From NCBI RefSeq assembly GCF_000338295.1, contig NZ_ANMO01000011.1:1-64000 (forward strand): a stretch of DNA of 64,000 bases, given 5' to 3'. Below, in pieces: positions 54,770-64,000 of this stretch. Each line of letters starts with the position of its first letter. The first letter of the stretch is position 1. The notes beneath the pieces were generated by a model. The model worked only from the letters and a program-made list of their open reading frames with translations, was not told the origin of the DNA and ran no database searches. Both the position numbers and the translations under genes were made by a program. Origin of the DNA: Rhodopirellula europaea 6C (GTDB lineage Bacteria; Planctomycetota; Planctomycetia; Pirellulales; Pirellulaceae).

Positions 54770-55591
54770 ATGGCAGCCATGACGAAAACGCCCCCCGTAC
54801 AATCGAACGCCGCCGACTCGCAACAGCCCTCTGCTGCGCCGAATCGCCCGCTGACCAAACAATCTCCGATCCAGCTTTGGTACGCCTCGGCGGCCCACGA
54901 CACACCCGGCAAAATCGAATCATTTTGCATGAGGTGGCTGCCGCAAGAAGAACATCAATCGGCCGCCAAATTCCGAGTCGCCTCGGCACGGCATCAACAC
55001 GTGATCGGCCGGGGCATGGCTCGTTTCTTGATCGCCGACACGAACACCGCCCCGCATCAGATCCAATTCAGAAACTTGGACCACGGCAAACCCATCGTGG
55101 AAACGCCCGAGCAATTGCGTCGGCCGTTCAACATCGCACACACAAAAGGCCTGGTGATCTGCGGAATCGGTGCCGAAGCAGCGGATGAATGGCTGGGCGT
55201 CGATATCGAAGGCCTGGACCGAAAAACCGATCCCGGACTCGCTCAGCGGTATTTCGCTCCGGAAGAAATCGAGCAGCTCGACCGAGTCAAAAACGACGAC
55301 GCAAAACAAGCTTTGTTCCTGAAAATCTGGACGCTGAAAGAAGCGTTCATCAAAGCGATCGGTACCGGCCTGAACACACCGCTGGACCAATTTGCGTTTG
55401 TAAACGCGTCGTCCAACTCCCCACGCTTGGTCCTGAAAGACGAATCACTCGCGCAGGGTCGTCATTGGCAGATCCGCAACGTGATTCCTCGGCAAGGTTA
55501 CATCGCCGCGGTCGCACTCGGCACCAAAACCAGCGATATCGTTCCCAAAATCGAACTCTCCGATTTCCGAAAACGAATGCAAGACTGCTAG
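54770..55591 (+). CDS. 4'-phosphopantetheinyl transferase (Sfp/AcpT type)
   Basis: The 273-residue product activates carrier proteins by moving the phosphopantetheine arm of CoA onto a serine. It has FNIAHTKGLV, the metal-binding GVDIEGLDRK and the C-terminal motif FLKIWTLKEAFIKAIGTGL. Start codons at 54770 and 54779 are both possible; no strong ribosome site decides. Such Sfp-type enzymes usually serve polyketide, non-ribosomal peptide or fatty-acid synthases; none is in the window, so the partner is elsewhere. It converges with the ApbE-NqrM gene, with a hairpin between the stops. Confidence 0.9.
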   Translation: MAAMTKTPPVQSNAADSQQPSAAPNRPLTKQSPIQLWYASAAHDTPGKIESFCMRWLPQEEHQSAAKFRVASARHQHVIGRGMARFLIADTNTAPHQIQFRNLDHGKPIVETPEQLRRPFNIAHTKGLVICGIGAEAADEWLGVDIEGLDRKTDPGLAQRYFAPEEIEQLDRVKNDDAKQALFLKIWTLKEAFIKAIGTGLNTPLDQFAFVNASSNSPRLVLKDESLAQGRHWQIRNVIPRQGYIAAVALGTKTSDIVPKIELSDFRKRMQDC

Positions 55592-55597
55592 CTCCAG

Positions 55598-55633
55598 CTC
55601 GGCGAACAGCCGAGGCATCGGCATCTCGCCTAC
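55598..55633 (-). repeat. GTAG-headed imperfect palindrome between convergent genes
   Basis: Read on the minus strand, GTAG (55630-55633) leads into a nested hairpin: outer arms GGCGA/TCGCC, a symmetrical 3-nt internal loop, inner arms GCCGA/TCGGC. An alternative CTCGGC/GCCGAG stem lies at 55598-55614. The imperfect palindrome with an internal bulge is exactly the described form of REP elements. Confidence 0.7.
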
Positions 55634-55652
55634 GACCTACTTCTAAGCCAGC

Positions 55653-56972
55653 CTACTTCGCAGCCATCTTGTCCCGAAGCTCTTGGCAGGCTTCCGAAGG
55701 GGTGCTGCACATCGTGCAGCGAGAAACGCCGTCTTCGTCAACCTTGGCATTCAAGCCGCCGCAGGATCCGCTGATCGCTTGCCGGCCGAAGATCACCCCG
55801 ACCGCCATCGCCAACAACACGGCGCCAAACGTGATCCCGGTCATCAACAGCACTGGTGCCATTCGCTGAGCGAACGTTTTCGCCTCGGCCTTCTCGGACT
55901 TATTGGCAGCGTCATCCACGACGGACACATCAGCAGGAACATCAACATCGGCGTATTCAGCCAACTCGCCCGTCCCACTGGATACTAAGCGGTCGCTCAA
56001 TCGCTGCACGATCAACACGCTGAGGTCGTTCTCACGAGCCAAACGCATCGCTTCTTCGCGCCCAACAACATTCAGCGCCGTCGCCCAACCATCGGCAAGC
56101 ATACAGCTATCCGTGATCACGCTGACTGACGCCAGTCCATTGGTGACGGGGCGTCCGGTCCGTGGATCAATGGTATGAGAGTAACGCTGCTGATCGACCT
56201 CAAAGAAGTTTCGATAGTCACCGGAGGTTGCCATCGCAGCATCGCGAATCTTGTGAGCGACCATCAATTCTTGCCCACCCGCGTCGGGTCGTTGAATCCC
56301 AACCTTCCATGATTCACCGGACTTGTCGCCGGTCACACGAACCTCGCCGCCAATTTCGACGAACACATTTTCAGCGTCACGACCAGCCAACAAATCGACG
56401 ATCCGATCCACGCCATGGCCTTTGGCAATCGAAGACAGGTCAACTCGCAGATCCGCGATGTCCTTCTTCAGTGCCGGCGGATCCAAACGTGCTTCCAAAT
56501 GCTGATAGCCAACGCTCTTCTGCAACTCGTCCAACTCCGTTTCGCTGGGGACGTCGTTTTTGCGTTCGCCGGCGCCAAAGCTCCATCGATCCACCAGCGG
56601 TCCCACCGTAACGTCAAACGCCCCATCTGTTTTTTCAGACAGTTCCAACGCGGCGGCGACAACACGAGCGGTGTCGGCACTGACCTCGAACCAATCCGTG
56701 GATTCGGATGCATTGAATTGGCTCAACTCAGACGACTTCAAATACGTCGACATTTGATCGTTGACCGAACGCAACTCACGGTCGATCGCCGTTTCGGTCT
56801 CCGACGCCCAATCCGGTTGCTCCGGCGGCGAGTGGACTTTGACCATGTAGGTCGTGCCCATCGTTGCACCGCGAAAGGTCAGTGGATCGGCGGCATGTGC
56901 GGTCGCCGCCAAACAACACGCTGCGAGGAACCAACCTCCAAAGAAAGCGACAACGCTGGAATGAGTTCTCAT
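55653..56972 (-). CDS. apbE-nqrM: Fusion of flavin transferase ApbE and Na+-NQR maturation factor NqrM
   Basis: From ATG 56972 (MRTHSSVVAFFGG) the product has 439 residues. A signal peptide ending ATAHA precedes an ApbE domain (about 28-340; FRGATMGTTYMVKV, FDVTVGPLVDRW, DLSSIAKGHGVD, HTIDPRTGRPV, DGWATALNVVG), which covalently attaches FMN to Thr in NqrB and NqrC. A linker of about 35 residues and one transmembrane helix lead into a C-terminal NqrM/DUF539 module: GRQAISGSCGGL, then CTMCS and ACQELRDKM. NqrM is thought to help insert iron in the Nqr complex and is normally a separate protein of about 70 residues. It lies 340 nt downstream of nqrF on the same strand. The fusion is read from the uninterrupted sequence. 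Confidence 0.93.
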   Translation of the reverse strand: MRTHSSVVAFFGGWFLAACCLAATAHAADPLTFRGATMGTTYMVKVHSPPEQPDWASETETAIDRELRSVNDQMSTYLKSSELSQFNASESTDWFEVSADTARVVAAALELSEKTDGAFDVTVGPLVDRWSFGAGERKNDVPSETELDELQKSVGYQHLEARLDPPALKKDIADLRVDLSSIAKGHGVDRIVDLLAGRDAENVFVEIGGEVRVTGDKSGESWKVGIQRPDAGGQELMVAHKIRDAAMATSGDYRNFFEVDQQRYSHTIDPRTGRPVTNGLASVSVITDSCMLADGWATALNVVGREEAMRLARENDLSVLIVQRLSDRLVSSGTGELAEYADVDVPADVSVVDDAANKSEKAEAKTFAQRMAPVLLMTGITFGAVLLAMAVGVIFGRQAISGSCGGLNAKVDEDGVSRCTMCSTPSEACQELRDKMAAK

Positions 56973-57312
56973 CGAAAGATTCGCATTGGGTTGGAGCTGG
57001 AGTCCTGAGCGAAGAATCCGTTCGGCGATCAGTCCGTGTTGCGTGAGCGGTTTGGCCAACGAGATTGGTGACCATCCCGAATACAATCGTTTGCACTCGC
57101 AATCAGGAAGGCGACCGAAGGGCCTCGGTTGCCGACGTGAAACATGACAACCGAAGGGCCTCGGTTGTCTACATAAACGCGTCGCAACCGAGAGACTCGG
57201 ACGGTGGCTCACTCGTAGGCGACTGAGGCTCTCAGTCGCATCAATCTCGTAGGCAACTGAGGCCCTCAGTTGCCTTCAAACTGGCTGGCAATGTAAGCCA
57301 CTCACTGCCTGA
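56973..57312. repeat. Run of palindromes between nqrF and apbE-nqrM
   Basis: Five hairpins lie in 57110-57274: GGCGACCGA/TCGGTTGCC (57110-57133); GACAACCGA/TCGGTTGTC (57146-57169), headed on the minus strand by GTAG; a short CCGAG/CTCGG (57188-57200); GCGACTGAG-GCT-CTCAGTCGC headed by GTAG (57215-57239); GGCAACTGAG-GCC-CTCAGTTGCC headed by GTAG (57249-57274). No gene is supported. Confidence 0.75.
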
Positions 57313-58572
57313 TCAGCCGCCGAAGTCATCGTAGGCGATGTTTTCAGGTTCCACGCCCAAGTCATCCAGCATACGGAACACGGCTGCGTTCATCATGGGT
57401 GGACCACAGATGTAGTACTCGATGTCTTCCGGTGCGGGGTGTTTGCTGAGGTAGTTGTCCAGCAAGACTTGGTGAATGAATCCAACGTAGCCGTCCCAGT
57501 TGTCTTCCGGTTGTGGCTCGGACAACGCAATGTTGAACTTGAAGTTCGGGAAGTCCTTTTCGATCTCACGGAAATGTTCGATGTAGAACAATTCGCGAAG
57601 ACTACGACCACCGTACCAGTAGCTGACCTTGCGGTCCGTCTTTTGACGTTTGAACAACTCGAAGATGTGACTTCGCAGAGGTGCCATCCCGGCACCACCA
57701 CCGATGTACACCATTTCAGCGTCGCTGTCCTTGATGAAGAATTCACCGTAAGGACCGCTGATCGTGGCTTTGTCACCAGGTTTGAGCGAGAAGATGTAAC
57801 TGCTCATCTTCCCCGGAGGAGTTCCTTCGGGAGCACGTGGCGGTGGCGACGCGACCCGGATGTTGAGCATGATGATGCCCTTCTCACCGGGGTAGTTGGC
57901 CATCGAATACGCACGCACAACGGGCTCTTCCACCTTCGACACGTAACGCCAAATGTTGTACTGGTCCCAATCGGGGTGATACTCTTCGGCGATGTCGAAA
58001 TCTTTGTAGTGAATTTCGTGAGGCGGGCATTCGATTTGAATGTAGCCACCCGCACGGAAATCGACTTCTGCACCTTCAGGCAACTGAAGGACGAATTCTT
58101 TGATGAACGTGGCAACGTTGTCGTTGCTTTTGACCGTGCATTCCCATTTCTGGGTGTCGAACGCTTCCGGTGGAACTTCCACGACCATGTCGGTTTTCAC
58201 CGCGACTTGGCATGACAATCGTTCACCTTCGGCAGCTTCCTTTTTGTTGATGTGACCAGCTTCGGTCGCCAACAAATCTCCACCACCTTCAGCAACCTTG
58301 ACCTTGCACTGGGCACAGGTACCACCGCCGCCGCAAGCACTGCTGACGAAGATGCCCGCATCGGCGAGAGCACCGAGCAGCTTTCCGCCAGCGGGGACGG
58401 AAATCTCTTTTTGGCCGTTGATCATGATTTTGACCGGGCCGGACGCAACCAATTGGCTCTTGGCAGCCAAAATCAGCAACACCAACGCGATCACCACGAC
58501 GGTGAACATGACGACGCCAAGAATGACGACCGTGCTGGCCGAGGCCGCAATCATCAGTGGAAGGGAAAGCAT
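57313..58572 (-). CDS. nqrF: Na+-translocating NADH:quinone reductase subunit F
   Basis: The 419-residue subunit accepts electrons from NADH and passes them to the membrane complex. It has an N-terminal transmembrane helix ([21 protein letters not shown]), a [2Fe-2S] domain with [10 protein letters not shown] and a fourth Cys in RLSCQV, the FAD-binding RAYSMANYP and the NADH-binding [13 protein letters not shown], ending YDDFGG. Length and domain order match the family. It is the last structural gene of the operon, 135 nt after nqrE; the gap carries two hairpins. Confidence 0.97.
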   Translation of the reverse strand: MLSLPLMIAASASTVVILGVVMFTVVVIALVLLILAAKSQLVASGPVKIMINGQKEISVPAGGKLLGALADAGIFVSSACGGGGTCAQCKVKVAEGGGDLLATEAGHINKKEAAEGERLSCQVAVKTDMVVEVPPEAFDTQKWECTVKSNDNVATFIKEFVLQLPEGAEVDFRAGGYIQIECPPHEIHYKDFDIAEEYHPDWDQYNIWRYVSKVEEPVVRAYSMANYPGEKGIIMLNIRVASPPPRAPEGTPPGKMSSYIFSLKPGDKATISGPYGEFFIKDSDAEMVYIGGGAGMAPLRSHIFELFKRQKTDRKVSYWYGGRSLRELFYIEHFREIEKDFPNFKFNIALSEPQPEDNWDGYVGFIHQVLLDNYLSKHPAPEDIEYYICGPPMMNAAVFRMLDDLGVEPENIAYDDFGG

Positions 58573-58631
58573 TTTAAATCAAAAGTTGAGGGGTGCACGC
58601 GAGGCGATTCAGCCTGACAGTCAAAACTCAC

Positions 58632-58678
58632 GTCAGCCGTGGGGGCTGACAAACTCACTGCTGCCAGCCAAGCGGCTG
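58632..58678. repeat. Inverted pair of hairpins between nqrE and nqrF
   Basis: GTCAGCC-GTGGG-GGCTGAC (58632-58650) and CAGCC-AAGC-GGCTG (58665-58678) are hairpins in opposite orientation sharing the theme CGTCAGCCG. No GTAG is present. They interrupt an otherwise tightly packed operon and could tune nqrF expression or transcript stability. Confidence 0.6.
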
Positions 58679-58707
58679 ACGCACGTTTTTGCGACGGATA
58701 GGATCCG

Positions 58708-59349
58708 TTACAGCTGGATGCCACTGAACGACATGAATGCCAATGACATCAAACCAACCGTGATAAACGTGATTCCCAAACCGCGAAGTGGCGGAGGAAC
58801 GTCGCTGTACTTCAATTTTTCGCGAATACCAGCCAAAGCCATGATCGCCAGAGCCCAACCGACACCGCATCCGAATCCGAAAACGACCGATTCGCCAAAC
58901 GGATACTCACGTTGTTCCATGAACAGCGACGCACCAAGGATGGCACAGTTCACAGTGATCAGGGGAAGGAAGATCCCCAGGGCGTTGTAAAGGCTGGGCA
59001 TGAATCGATCGAGGAACATTTCCAAGATCTGAACCATGGCGGCGATTACACCGATGTAACTGATGAACCCGAGGAAGGTCAGGTCGACCTCCGCGAAGTT
59101 GTAAGTGTCCGTGCTAATCAAGAGATCATTGACCCAGGTCAACGCACCCTTCTTCAGCAGCAGGCTGTAGATCAGTTGGTTGGCGGGCACGGTGATGGTT
59201 TCAATCGCGATGACCGCGATGCCCAAACCGATTGCCGTTTTGACGTTTTTACTGACGGCCAAGAACGTGCACATTCCCAGGAAGAATGCGAGTGCAAGGT
59301 TCTCGACGAAAACCGCCTTCAAAAAGACGCTGAGGTATTGTTCGACCAT
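58708..59349 (-). CDS. nqrE: Na+-NQR subunit E
   Basis: The 213-residue hydrophobic subunit has six transmembrane helices and, together with NqrD, coordinates a membrane [2Fe-2S]/iron centre. The segments [36 protein letters not shown] and [16 protein letters not shown] are typical, with Cys residues in the two half-helices (GMCTF and NCAILG). Its ATG follows the nqrD stop by 3 nt. Confidence 0.97.
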   Translation of the reverse strand: MVEQYLSVFLKAVFVENLALAFFLGMCTFLAVSKNVKTAIGLGIAVIAIETITVPANQLIYSLLLKKGALTWVNDLLISTDTYNFAEVDLTFLGFISYIGVIAAMVQILEMFLDRFMPSLYNALGIFLPLITVNCAILGASLFMEQREYPFGESVVFGFGCGVGWALAIMALAGIREKLKYSDVPPPLRGLGITFITVGLMSLAFMSFSGIQL

Positions 59350-59352
59350 GAC

Positions 59353-59979
59353 TTAGGCCTCTTCGATTTGTTCGGGTTTGTTCAAACGAATGACCCAAAT
59401 CATGAACCCGATGATGAAGAACGCACTGGGCGGCAACAGCATCAAGTTGTTCGGGTTGTACCAGCCGTCGTTGCGGTCCAGTTGAAAGAGCTCGAAGCCC
59501 AACAGCGAACCGCTGCCGAACAATTCGCGAAAGAACGCGACAACGATCAGGACCAATCCGTATCCCATTCCGTTTCCGATTCCGTCGAGGAAACTGATCC
59601 ACACGCCGTTCTTCATGGCGAAACCTTCCGCACGTCCCATGACGATGCAGTTGGTAATGATCAGACCAACAAAGACCGAGAGTTGTTTGCTGATGTCGTA
59701 CATGTACGCCTTCAGCACTTGGTCAACGACGATCACCAGCGACGCGATCACGGTCATCTGAACGATGATCCGGATGCTGCCGGGAATGTAGTGACGAATG
59801 GACGAGACCGCGGCATTCGAACATCCCGTCACCGCGATCACCGCGAGCGACATAACGATCGAGACCTGGATACTGGTCGTCACAGCCAGAGCACTACAAA
59901 TGCCTAGGATCTGCAACGCAATTGGGTTGTTGTCGATGACAGGTCCAAACAGGACCTTGCCGACTTTGGGGGCAGCCAT
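59353..59979 (-). CDS. nqrD: Na+-NQR subunit D
   Basis: The 208-residue membrane subunit has six helices. The motifs [15 protein letters not shown] and [20 protein letters not shown] hold the Cys residues that ligate the iron centre shared with NqrE, and FVGLIITNC is highly conserved in the family. It lies 3 nt after nqrC and 3 nt before nqrE, a tight operon. Confidence 0.97.
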   Translation of the reverse strand: MAAPKVGKVLFGPVIDNNPIALQILGICSALAVTTSIQVSIVMSLAVIAVTGCSNAAVSSIRHYIPGSIRIIVQMTVIASLVIVVDQVLKAYMYDISKQLSVFVGLIITNCIVMGRAEGFAMKNGVWISFLDGIGNGMGYGLVLIVVAFFRELFGSGSLLGFELFQLDRNDGWYNPNNLMLLPPSAFFIIGFMIWVIRLNKPEQIEEA

Positions 59980-59982
59980 GGT

Positions 59983-60885
59983 TTACTCTCCCACCGGTTC
60001 TTTGGGACCGACGTTGTCGATGTCGTATTGCTCGACACCGCTTTCGACGGAGGATTCAGGTTGATCGGCTTCCGCGGATGCGTCACCGGTAAGTCGTTTC
60101 TTCACTTTGTCCAGAAACGGACCATATCCATTGGGACCGGCCCAGTAACGAACCAAGTTGGTCACGCCACGACAGGTGATCGTGGCACCGGACAAACCAT
60201 CAACAGCGAACTCGTCGCCATCGGGAGCAGGTCCTTTCGCGACACGAGCGGCTGGGTTGCCGTCGGTGTCGTACAGTTTGTTGCCGACCCACTGGGCCTT
60301 CCACTTCGTGTTGTCCACTTCGCCACCCAGTCCGGGTGTTTCAGCGTGCTCGTAAAATGTTAGACCAGCAATCGTTTCAAGATCGTTCTTCAATGCCATG
60401 TAGCCATACAGCGTTGACCAAAGGCCCTTGCCATAAACTGGCAATACGACCATCTCGATCTTCTCGCTACCTGGTTTCTTCACGTAGTAAACGCGAGCGA
60501 CCTTTTCACGACGAGGCACACCGATGTCGAATTGAGGATCGGTGATCTCGATACTGTCTTCGTCCTTCTTGGCTGCTTCACGAGGCTCATATTTTTCTGG
60601 ATCCAGATCAGCATTCACCTCTCCGGTTTCCAAGTCGACGAGCTCGGGACTGACCCAGGCCCACAACGCTTCGATCTGTTCCTTGTCCAGCTCAGCCGCT
60701 GGCTTCCCAAATTCGCCCAGCGACAAACCAGCAGCATCCAAAATGTTGCGTTGGCGGTCGAGAACTTTGTTTTCTTCTTGCATCGGTCGCAGTGCCACCG
60801 CGGCGGCACTAACGGCGAACGAGCAGACCACGCACAGAATTGTCGCGGTCACGATCGTTTTCATAGTCGAATCAGGCTGTGACAT
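59983..60885 (-). CDS. nqrC: Na+-NQR subunit C (covalent FMN)
   Basis: The 300-residue protein has an N-terminal membrane helix ([21 protein letters not shown]) and a periplasmic FMN-binding domain. FMN is attached by ApbE to the Thr of SGAT in [12 protein letters not shown]. It starts at ATG 60885, overlapping the end of nqrB by 14 nt; a second ATG at 60864 would just avoid the overlap. The C-terminal acidic extension ([15 protein letters not shown]) goes beyond the usual family end. Confidence 0.96.
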   Translation of the reverse strand: MSQPDSTMKTIVTATILCVVCSFAVSAAAVALRPMQEENKVLDRQRNILDAAGLSLGEFGKPAAELDKEQIEALWAWVSPELVDLETGEVNADLDPEKYEPREAAKKDEDSIEITDPQFDIGVPRREKVARVYYVKKPGSEKIEMVVLPVYGKGLWSTLYGYMALKNDLETIAGLTFYEHAETPGLGGEVDNTKWKAQWVGNKLYDTDGNPAARVAKGPAPDGDEFAVDGLSGATITCRGVTNLVRYWAGPNGYGPFLDKVKKRLTGDASAEADQPESSVESGVEQYDIDNVGPKEPVGE

Positions 60886-62131
60886 AACGTGCGGCCCTCC
60901 GGCGGATATTGAGTTGGACGACGCCCCAATCGATCAACGGTGCGAACACGTTGCCGAACAAGATCGCCAGCATGATGCCTTCTGGGAAAGCAGGGTTAAT
61001 GACACGGATAAGGACAGTCATGAAACCGATTAAGATTCCATACACCCATTTGCCCATTTCGGTCATCGAGGCACTGACCGGGTCGGTTGCCATGAACACC
61101 AGACCAAAGGCGAGCCCGCCGATGACCAGATGCCAATAAAACGGCACAGCAAACATCGCATTGGTTTCACTACCGGCAACGTTGAGCAACAGTGCCGTCG
61201 CGGTTACACCCGCAACCACGCCAGCCATGATCTTCCAGGATCCGATGCCGGTGGCGATCAGGATCAAAGCACCAACCAAACATAGCAATGCACTGGTTTC
61301 GCCAACGCAACCTTGAATCGTTCCGATGAAGGCACTCATCCAGGTGATTGGTTCTTCCGCACCCCAGACATACTGAACCGCACCGAGCGATCCGACGGCG
61401 TCTTCGCTGGCGTTGGCCATTTGCCCCAGTGCGGTTGCACCGGAGAAACCATCGACAGCGGTCCAGACTTTGTCACCGCTAATTTGACCAGCGTATGCGA
61501 AGTACAGGAACGCTCGCGATGTCAAAGCGACGTTGAGGAAGTTACGCCCCGTACCACCAAAGACTTCCTTGGCGACGATCACCCCGAACGCGATGCCCAC
61601 GGCGACCTGCCAGAGCGGAATGGAGGCGGGCAAGGTGAGCGGGAAGAGCAATCCGGTGACCAGGAACCCTTCGTTGATCTCGTGCCCTCGCAGGACACTG
61701 AAGACCAATTCGATGTGCCCCCCGACGAACATACAAACGACGTAGATGGGGATAAAAAAGATCGCCCCATACATGAAGTTGTCAACGTGGTTGGCTGGGT
61801 CGTGCCCGAAACCAATGGCGGTATGAACGGTGTGGTGCCAATCGTAATCGACGTCGACGTTGGCTTCGGTCATCTTTTGGATGGCCGAATTGGCTTGGTA
61901 CCCCGTGTTCCACATGCCGAACAACGTGACCGGAATCAACGCGAAGACGACCGTGATCATCATGCGCTTCAGGTCAATGTTGTCGCGCACGTGCGTGCGT
62001 CCGTGAGCCGTCTCGCCTGGCGTGAACAGGAACGTGTCGAGAGCTTCGTACATTGGGTACGCTTTCTCGAGCAGTCCGCCTTTGGCAAAGAACGGGTGGA
62101 CGCTGTCAAATGCGTCACGTAATGCTTTCAT
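60872..62131 (-). CDS. nqrB: Na+-NQR subunit B (covalent FMN, Na+ channel)
   Basis: The 419-residue membrane subunit has about ten helices, carries FMN on the Thr of [13 protein letters not shown] and forms the sodium and quinone path with NqrA. Characteristic segments are [15 protein letters not shown]-like cytosolic entry (residues about 40-55), [22 protein letters not shown] and [12 protein letters not shown]. It starts 5 nt after the nqrA stop. Confidence 0.97.
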   Translation of the reverse strand: MKALRDAFDSVHPFFAKGGLLEKAYPMYEALDTFLFTPGETAHGRTHVRDNIDLKRMMITVVFALIPVTLFGMWNTGYQANSAIQKMTEANVDVDYDWHHTVHTAIGFGHDPANHVDNFMYGAIFFIPIYVVCMFVGGHIELVFSVLRGHEINEGFLVTGLLFPLTLPASIPLWQVAVGIAFGVIVAKEVFGGTGRNFLNVALTSRAFLYFAYAGQISGDKVWTAVDGFSGATALGQMANASEDAVGSLGAVQYVWGAEEPITWMSAFIGTIQGCVGETSALLCLVGALILIATGIGSWKIMAGVVAGVTATALLLNVAGSETNAMFAVPFYWHLVIGGLAFGLVFMATDPVSASMTEMGKWVYGILIGFMTVLIRVINPAFPEGIMLAILFGNVFAPLIDWGVVQLNIRRRAARYVTA

Positions 62132-62136
62132 ATTCC

Positions 62137-63507
62137 TTAACCTTCACGCTCAATGGTTGTCAGGTTTTCTCGGATCAAGGATCCATATTCGTATTTACCG
62201 GGGCACACGAACGTGCACAGGGCTAAGTCTTCTTCTTCCAGCTCCAGCACGCCGAGCTGCTGAGCCGAATCGGTGTCGCGAACAATCAAAGCTCGCAACA
62301 ATTGTGTTGCCAAAATGTCCATGGGCATCACCTTTTCGTAGGTGCCCAGTGGAACCATCGCACGTTCACTGCCGCCGGTCGACGAAGTGAAATCGAACTT
62401 GCGATCCGGTGTCATCGCCGATGCAAAAATGCGGCTGACGGAGAACTTGTCGAAGCCCGGTTTTTGCCAACCCAAGAATTCGCGGTGGTCGCCTTCTTCG
62501 ATGACCGACACTTGATTGTCGTAGCGTCCCAGGAACTGATGTGGGGCCGTCGCGATGTGTCCGTTGAGAACCGAACCGGAGATCACACGCAACTTGACCG
62601 AGGTATCGACTTCGCCGTCAACCAACTCATCAATGCATGCACCGAGACGAGTTTCGATCAGACGAGGCTGGTTGACCTTTGGCCCAGCCAACGAGATCAC
62701 TCGTCGAGTGTCGAGTTGACCGGTCTGCAAGAATGAACCGATGGCGATCACGTCTTGGTAACCGATGTACCAAACTGTTTTGTTGAGACTGACGGGATCC
62801 AAGTGGTGGATGTGCGTTCCAGGCAATCCGGCAGGGTGAGGCCCGGCGAAAGATGCCGACTGAACACCCGCGACGTCGCCGCCAGGAATCGATGCCTTTT
62901 CGGCTTGGCAAAGATGAACGGCACCGTCGGTCAAACGCGTCAACGCTTGAAGACCGATCACAAACTGATCTTTGCGATCCGCCAAAACCACCGCGGGATC
63001 GGCCGCCAAAGGATTGGTATCAATCGCGGTGACAAAGATCGAATGAGGGGCCGATTCAATCGTCGGCACCTTGCCGTACGGTCGAGTCCGAAACGCGGAC
63101 CAAAGCCCAATTTGAACCAATCCGTCGACCAGCTTTTCGCGAGCGATCGATATTGGATCGGATCCAGCGATACCATCGATCGTGGTTGTCTCGGTCGAAT
63201 CATTGTCGACGTCGATCACAATCGCTTCGAACTTGCGTTTGGCACCGCGAACGACATCGGCGACCGTGCCGGATGCGGGAGCCGTGTAGATCACGCCGGG
63301 TGTTTTCTTGTCTTCGAAAACTGGTTGTCCCAAGACGACTCGGTCGCCGGGAGAGACCAACATCGTAGGCTTCATCCCAATGTAGTCGTCGCCCAACAGA
63401 GCCACTTGGCGAATCGCCGGGCCAGCTTCCATGTGCTGTTCGGGGCATCCCGTGATGGGCAGATCGAGACCCTTTTTGATGCGGGTCACGCTTTGAGTCG
63501 TTGCCAT
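62137..63507 (-). CDS. nqrA: Na+-NQR subunit A
   Basis: The 456-residue peripheral subunit starts at ATG 63507 ([20 protein letters not shown]). The motifs [35 protein letters not shown] split over residues 25-50, [10 protein letters not shown] and [11 protein letters not shown]-like [13 protein letters not shown] are typical. It lies on the inner face of the membrane and helps bind the quinone. It is the first gene of the nqr operon; the 255 nt before it should hold the promoter. Confidence 0.97.
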   Translation of the reverse strand: MATTQSVTRIKKGLDLPITGCPEQHMEAGPAIRQVALLGDDYIGMKPTMLVSPGDRVVLGQPVFEDKKTPGVIYTAPASGTVADVVRGAKRKFEAIVIDVDNDSTETTTIDGIAGSDPISIAREKLVDGLVQIGLWSAFRTRPYGKVPTIESAPHSIFVTAIDTNPLAADPAVVLADRKDQFVIGLQALTRLTDGAVHLCQAEKASIPGGDVAGVQSASFAGPHPAGLPGTHIHHLDPVSLNKTVWYIGYQDVIAIGSFLQTGQLDTRRVISLAGPKVNQPRLIETRLGACIDELVDGEVDTSVKLRVISGSVLNGHIATAPHQFLGRYDNQVSVIEEGDHREFLGWQKPGFDKFSVSRIFASAMTPDRKFDFTSSTGGSERAMVPLGTYEKVMPMDILATQLLRALIVRDTDSAQQLGVLELEEEDLALCTFVCPGKYEYGSLIRENLTTIEREG

Positions 63508-63762
63508 GAATGGGCACTTTGTGAAATTTGTAACAAAGTCGGTTCGAGCCAAAGCCCGCAGCGTTTTTCCGAAAGAAAAGACCGGAAAAAATGTCGCGGG
63601 CCAAGCAAGTGGACACTATTGCATAGCGTCAGAAGATTGACAACGGCAGATCATCGACGTTCGCGGACGGAAATCTGCCACCTGGTTCGGCCGCGTCCGC
63701 CCCAGTAATCGGGGCAGACTTTAAGGGCACGGCTGGGCGCAAAATCGGTCGAAAGAAACGAC
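63508..63762. promoter_or_regulatory. Promoter region of the nqr operon
   Basis: No gene is supported. Inverted repeats GGCAGAT (63645-63651) and ATCTGCC (63673-63679) lie about 140 nt before nqrA. A GCCCC/GGGGC hairpin (63699-63715) is nearer the upstream gene and may mark its transcript end. I see no convincing -35/-10 pair. Confidence 0.35.
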
Positions 63763-64000
63763 TCAGTCGAGCTTCACTTCGACAGGTTCGCCACCCACTT
63801 TCGCAGCTTCAGCGACGACCGTCTCAGGTGCGTCCTTCCCAGCTTTCACGACGAACGTTTTTCCCTTCGGAGCCCCTGGCGTGAACTTCGTTCCCGCTAC
63901 ACGGACTGTATAGAGAACCTCATCGGTCGTCGCGTCGACCAATTGGACGACGGGATCTTCCACGTCGAAGGTCATCTCGCCGAGCGTTCCCCACGAAGGT
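63763..64000 (-). CDS. 3' end of a gene running off the window
   Basis: The last 79 codons of a minus-strand gene are present, with no stop up to the right edge. The visible part reads PSWGTLGEMTFDVEDPVVQLVDATTDE in two pieces of normal sequence and ends VGGEPVEVKLD. It resembles the C-terminal beta-strand tail of secreted planctomycete phosphoesterases of the PhoD type, but this is a weak impression. An internal ATG at 63975 exists but is unlikely to be the start. Confidence 0.6.
   Translation of the reverse strand, partial: PSWGTLGEMTFDVEDPVVQLVDATTDEVLYTVRVAGTKFTPGAPKGKTFVVKAGKDAPETVVAEAAKVGGEPVEVKLD

Noticed and set aside
57110-57274. Possible CRISPR-like array of repeats
   Set aside because: The units are palindromes of differing sequence without constant spacers or a shared repeat, and there are no cas genes.
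57439-58215. 258-codon plus-strand open frame opposite nqrF
   Set aside because: Antisense shadow of a gene with full family motifs.
58912-59907. 331-codon plus-strand open frame opposite nqrE and nqrD
   Set aside because: Antisense to two certain nqr genes; its His/Asp-rich composition is that of an antisense shadow.
62755-63708. 317-codon plus-strand open frame opposite nqrA
   Set aside because: Covers most of nqrA in antisense and has Arg-rich, motif-free sequence.

Overview
The window looks like chromosomal DNA from a marine planctomycete, most likely Rhodopirellula or a close relative. Several features point there together: a giant dockerin-bearing surface protein whose N-terminus carries the planctomycete motif MLEERRVLA, PEP-CTERM proteins, Ser/Thr kinases fused to WD40 propellers, a ThuA-DUF1080 secreted protein, an Nqr operon and many extragenic palindromes. 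The genus is inferred from gene content and not from any search. I saw no rRNA, tRNA, CRISPR array, integrase or transposase.

Layout. 1-14.7 kb: a 4.6-kilo-residue secreted repeat protein followed after 5 nt by a small PEP-CTERM protein. 15-20.4 kb: a small HNH-like protein, then a minus-strand redox cluster: a FAD/[2Fe-2S]/membrane oxidoreductase, an 11-haem cytochrome c, a Tll0287-like haem lipoprotein and a globin. 20.7-26 kb: a NusG/RfaH-like factor, aroB, a membrane-anchored unknown, a DUF1294 protein and a UPF1-like helicase. 26-36 kb: three tandem paralogous Ser/Thr kinase-WD40 receptors. 36-42 kb: an aldehyde dehydrogenase, a methyltransferase, an ExeA-like ATPase with a long acidic tail, an unknown, and folK with an extra C-terminal domain. 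42-48 kb: a GntR/YtrA-type regulator, ABC ATPase, permease and unknown in one operon. 48-56 kb: a methyltransferase, hemB, the ThuA-DUF1080 protein, small membrane proteins, a PEP-CTERM metalloprotease-like protein and a phosphopantetheinyl transferase. 55.6-63.5 kb: nqrABCDEF followed by one gene that fuses the flavinylase ApbE to the maturation factor NqrM. A truncated gene runs off the right edge.

How parts work together. The nqr genes and ApbE-NqrM form a self-contained module that builds and matures the sodium-pumping NADH:quinone oxidoreductase. The 16-20 kb cluster reads as a route for electrons from cytosolic NAD(P)H through FAD, [2Fe-2S] and probable b haems to a membrane-anchored multihaem cytochrome; its acceptor is unknown.

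The most distinctive non-coding signal is a set of about fifteen extragenic hairpins. Most have the tetranucleotide GTAG (two have one-base variants) directly 5' of the stem. Their stems differ in sequence but agree in architecture, and they often occur as inverted pairs or between convergent genes. This is the hallmark of REP elements mobilised by RAYT transposases, though no RAYT gene is visible here.
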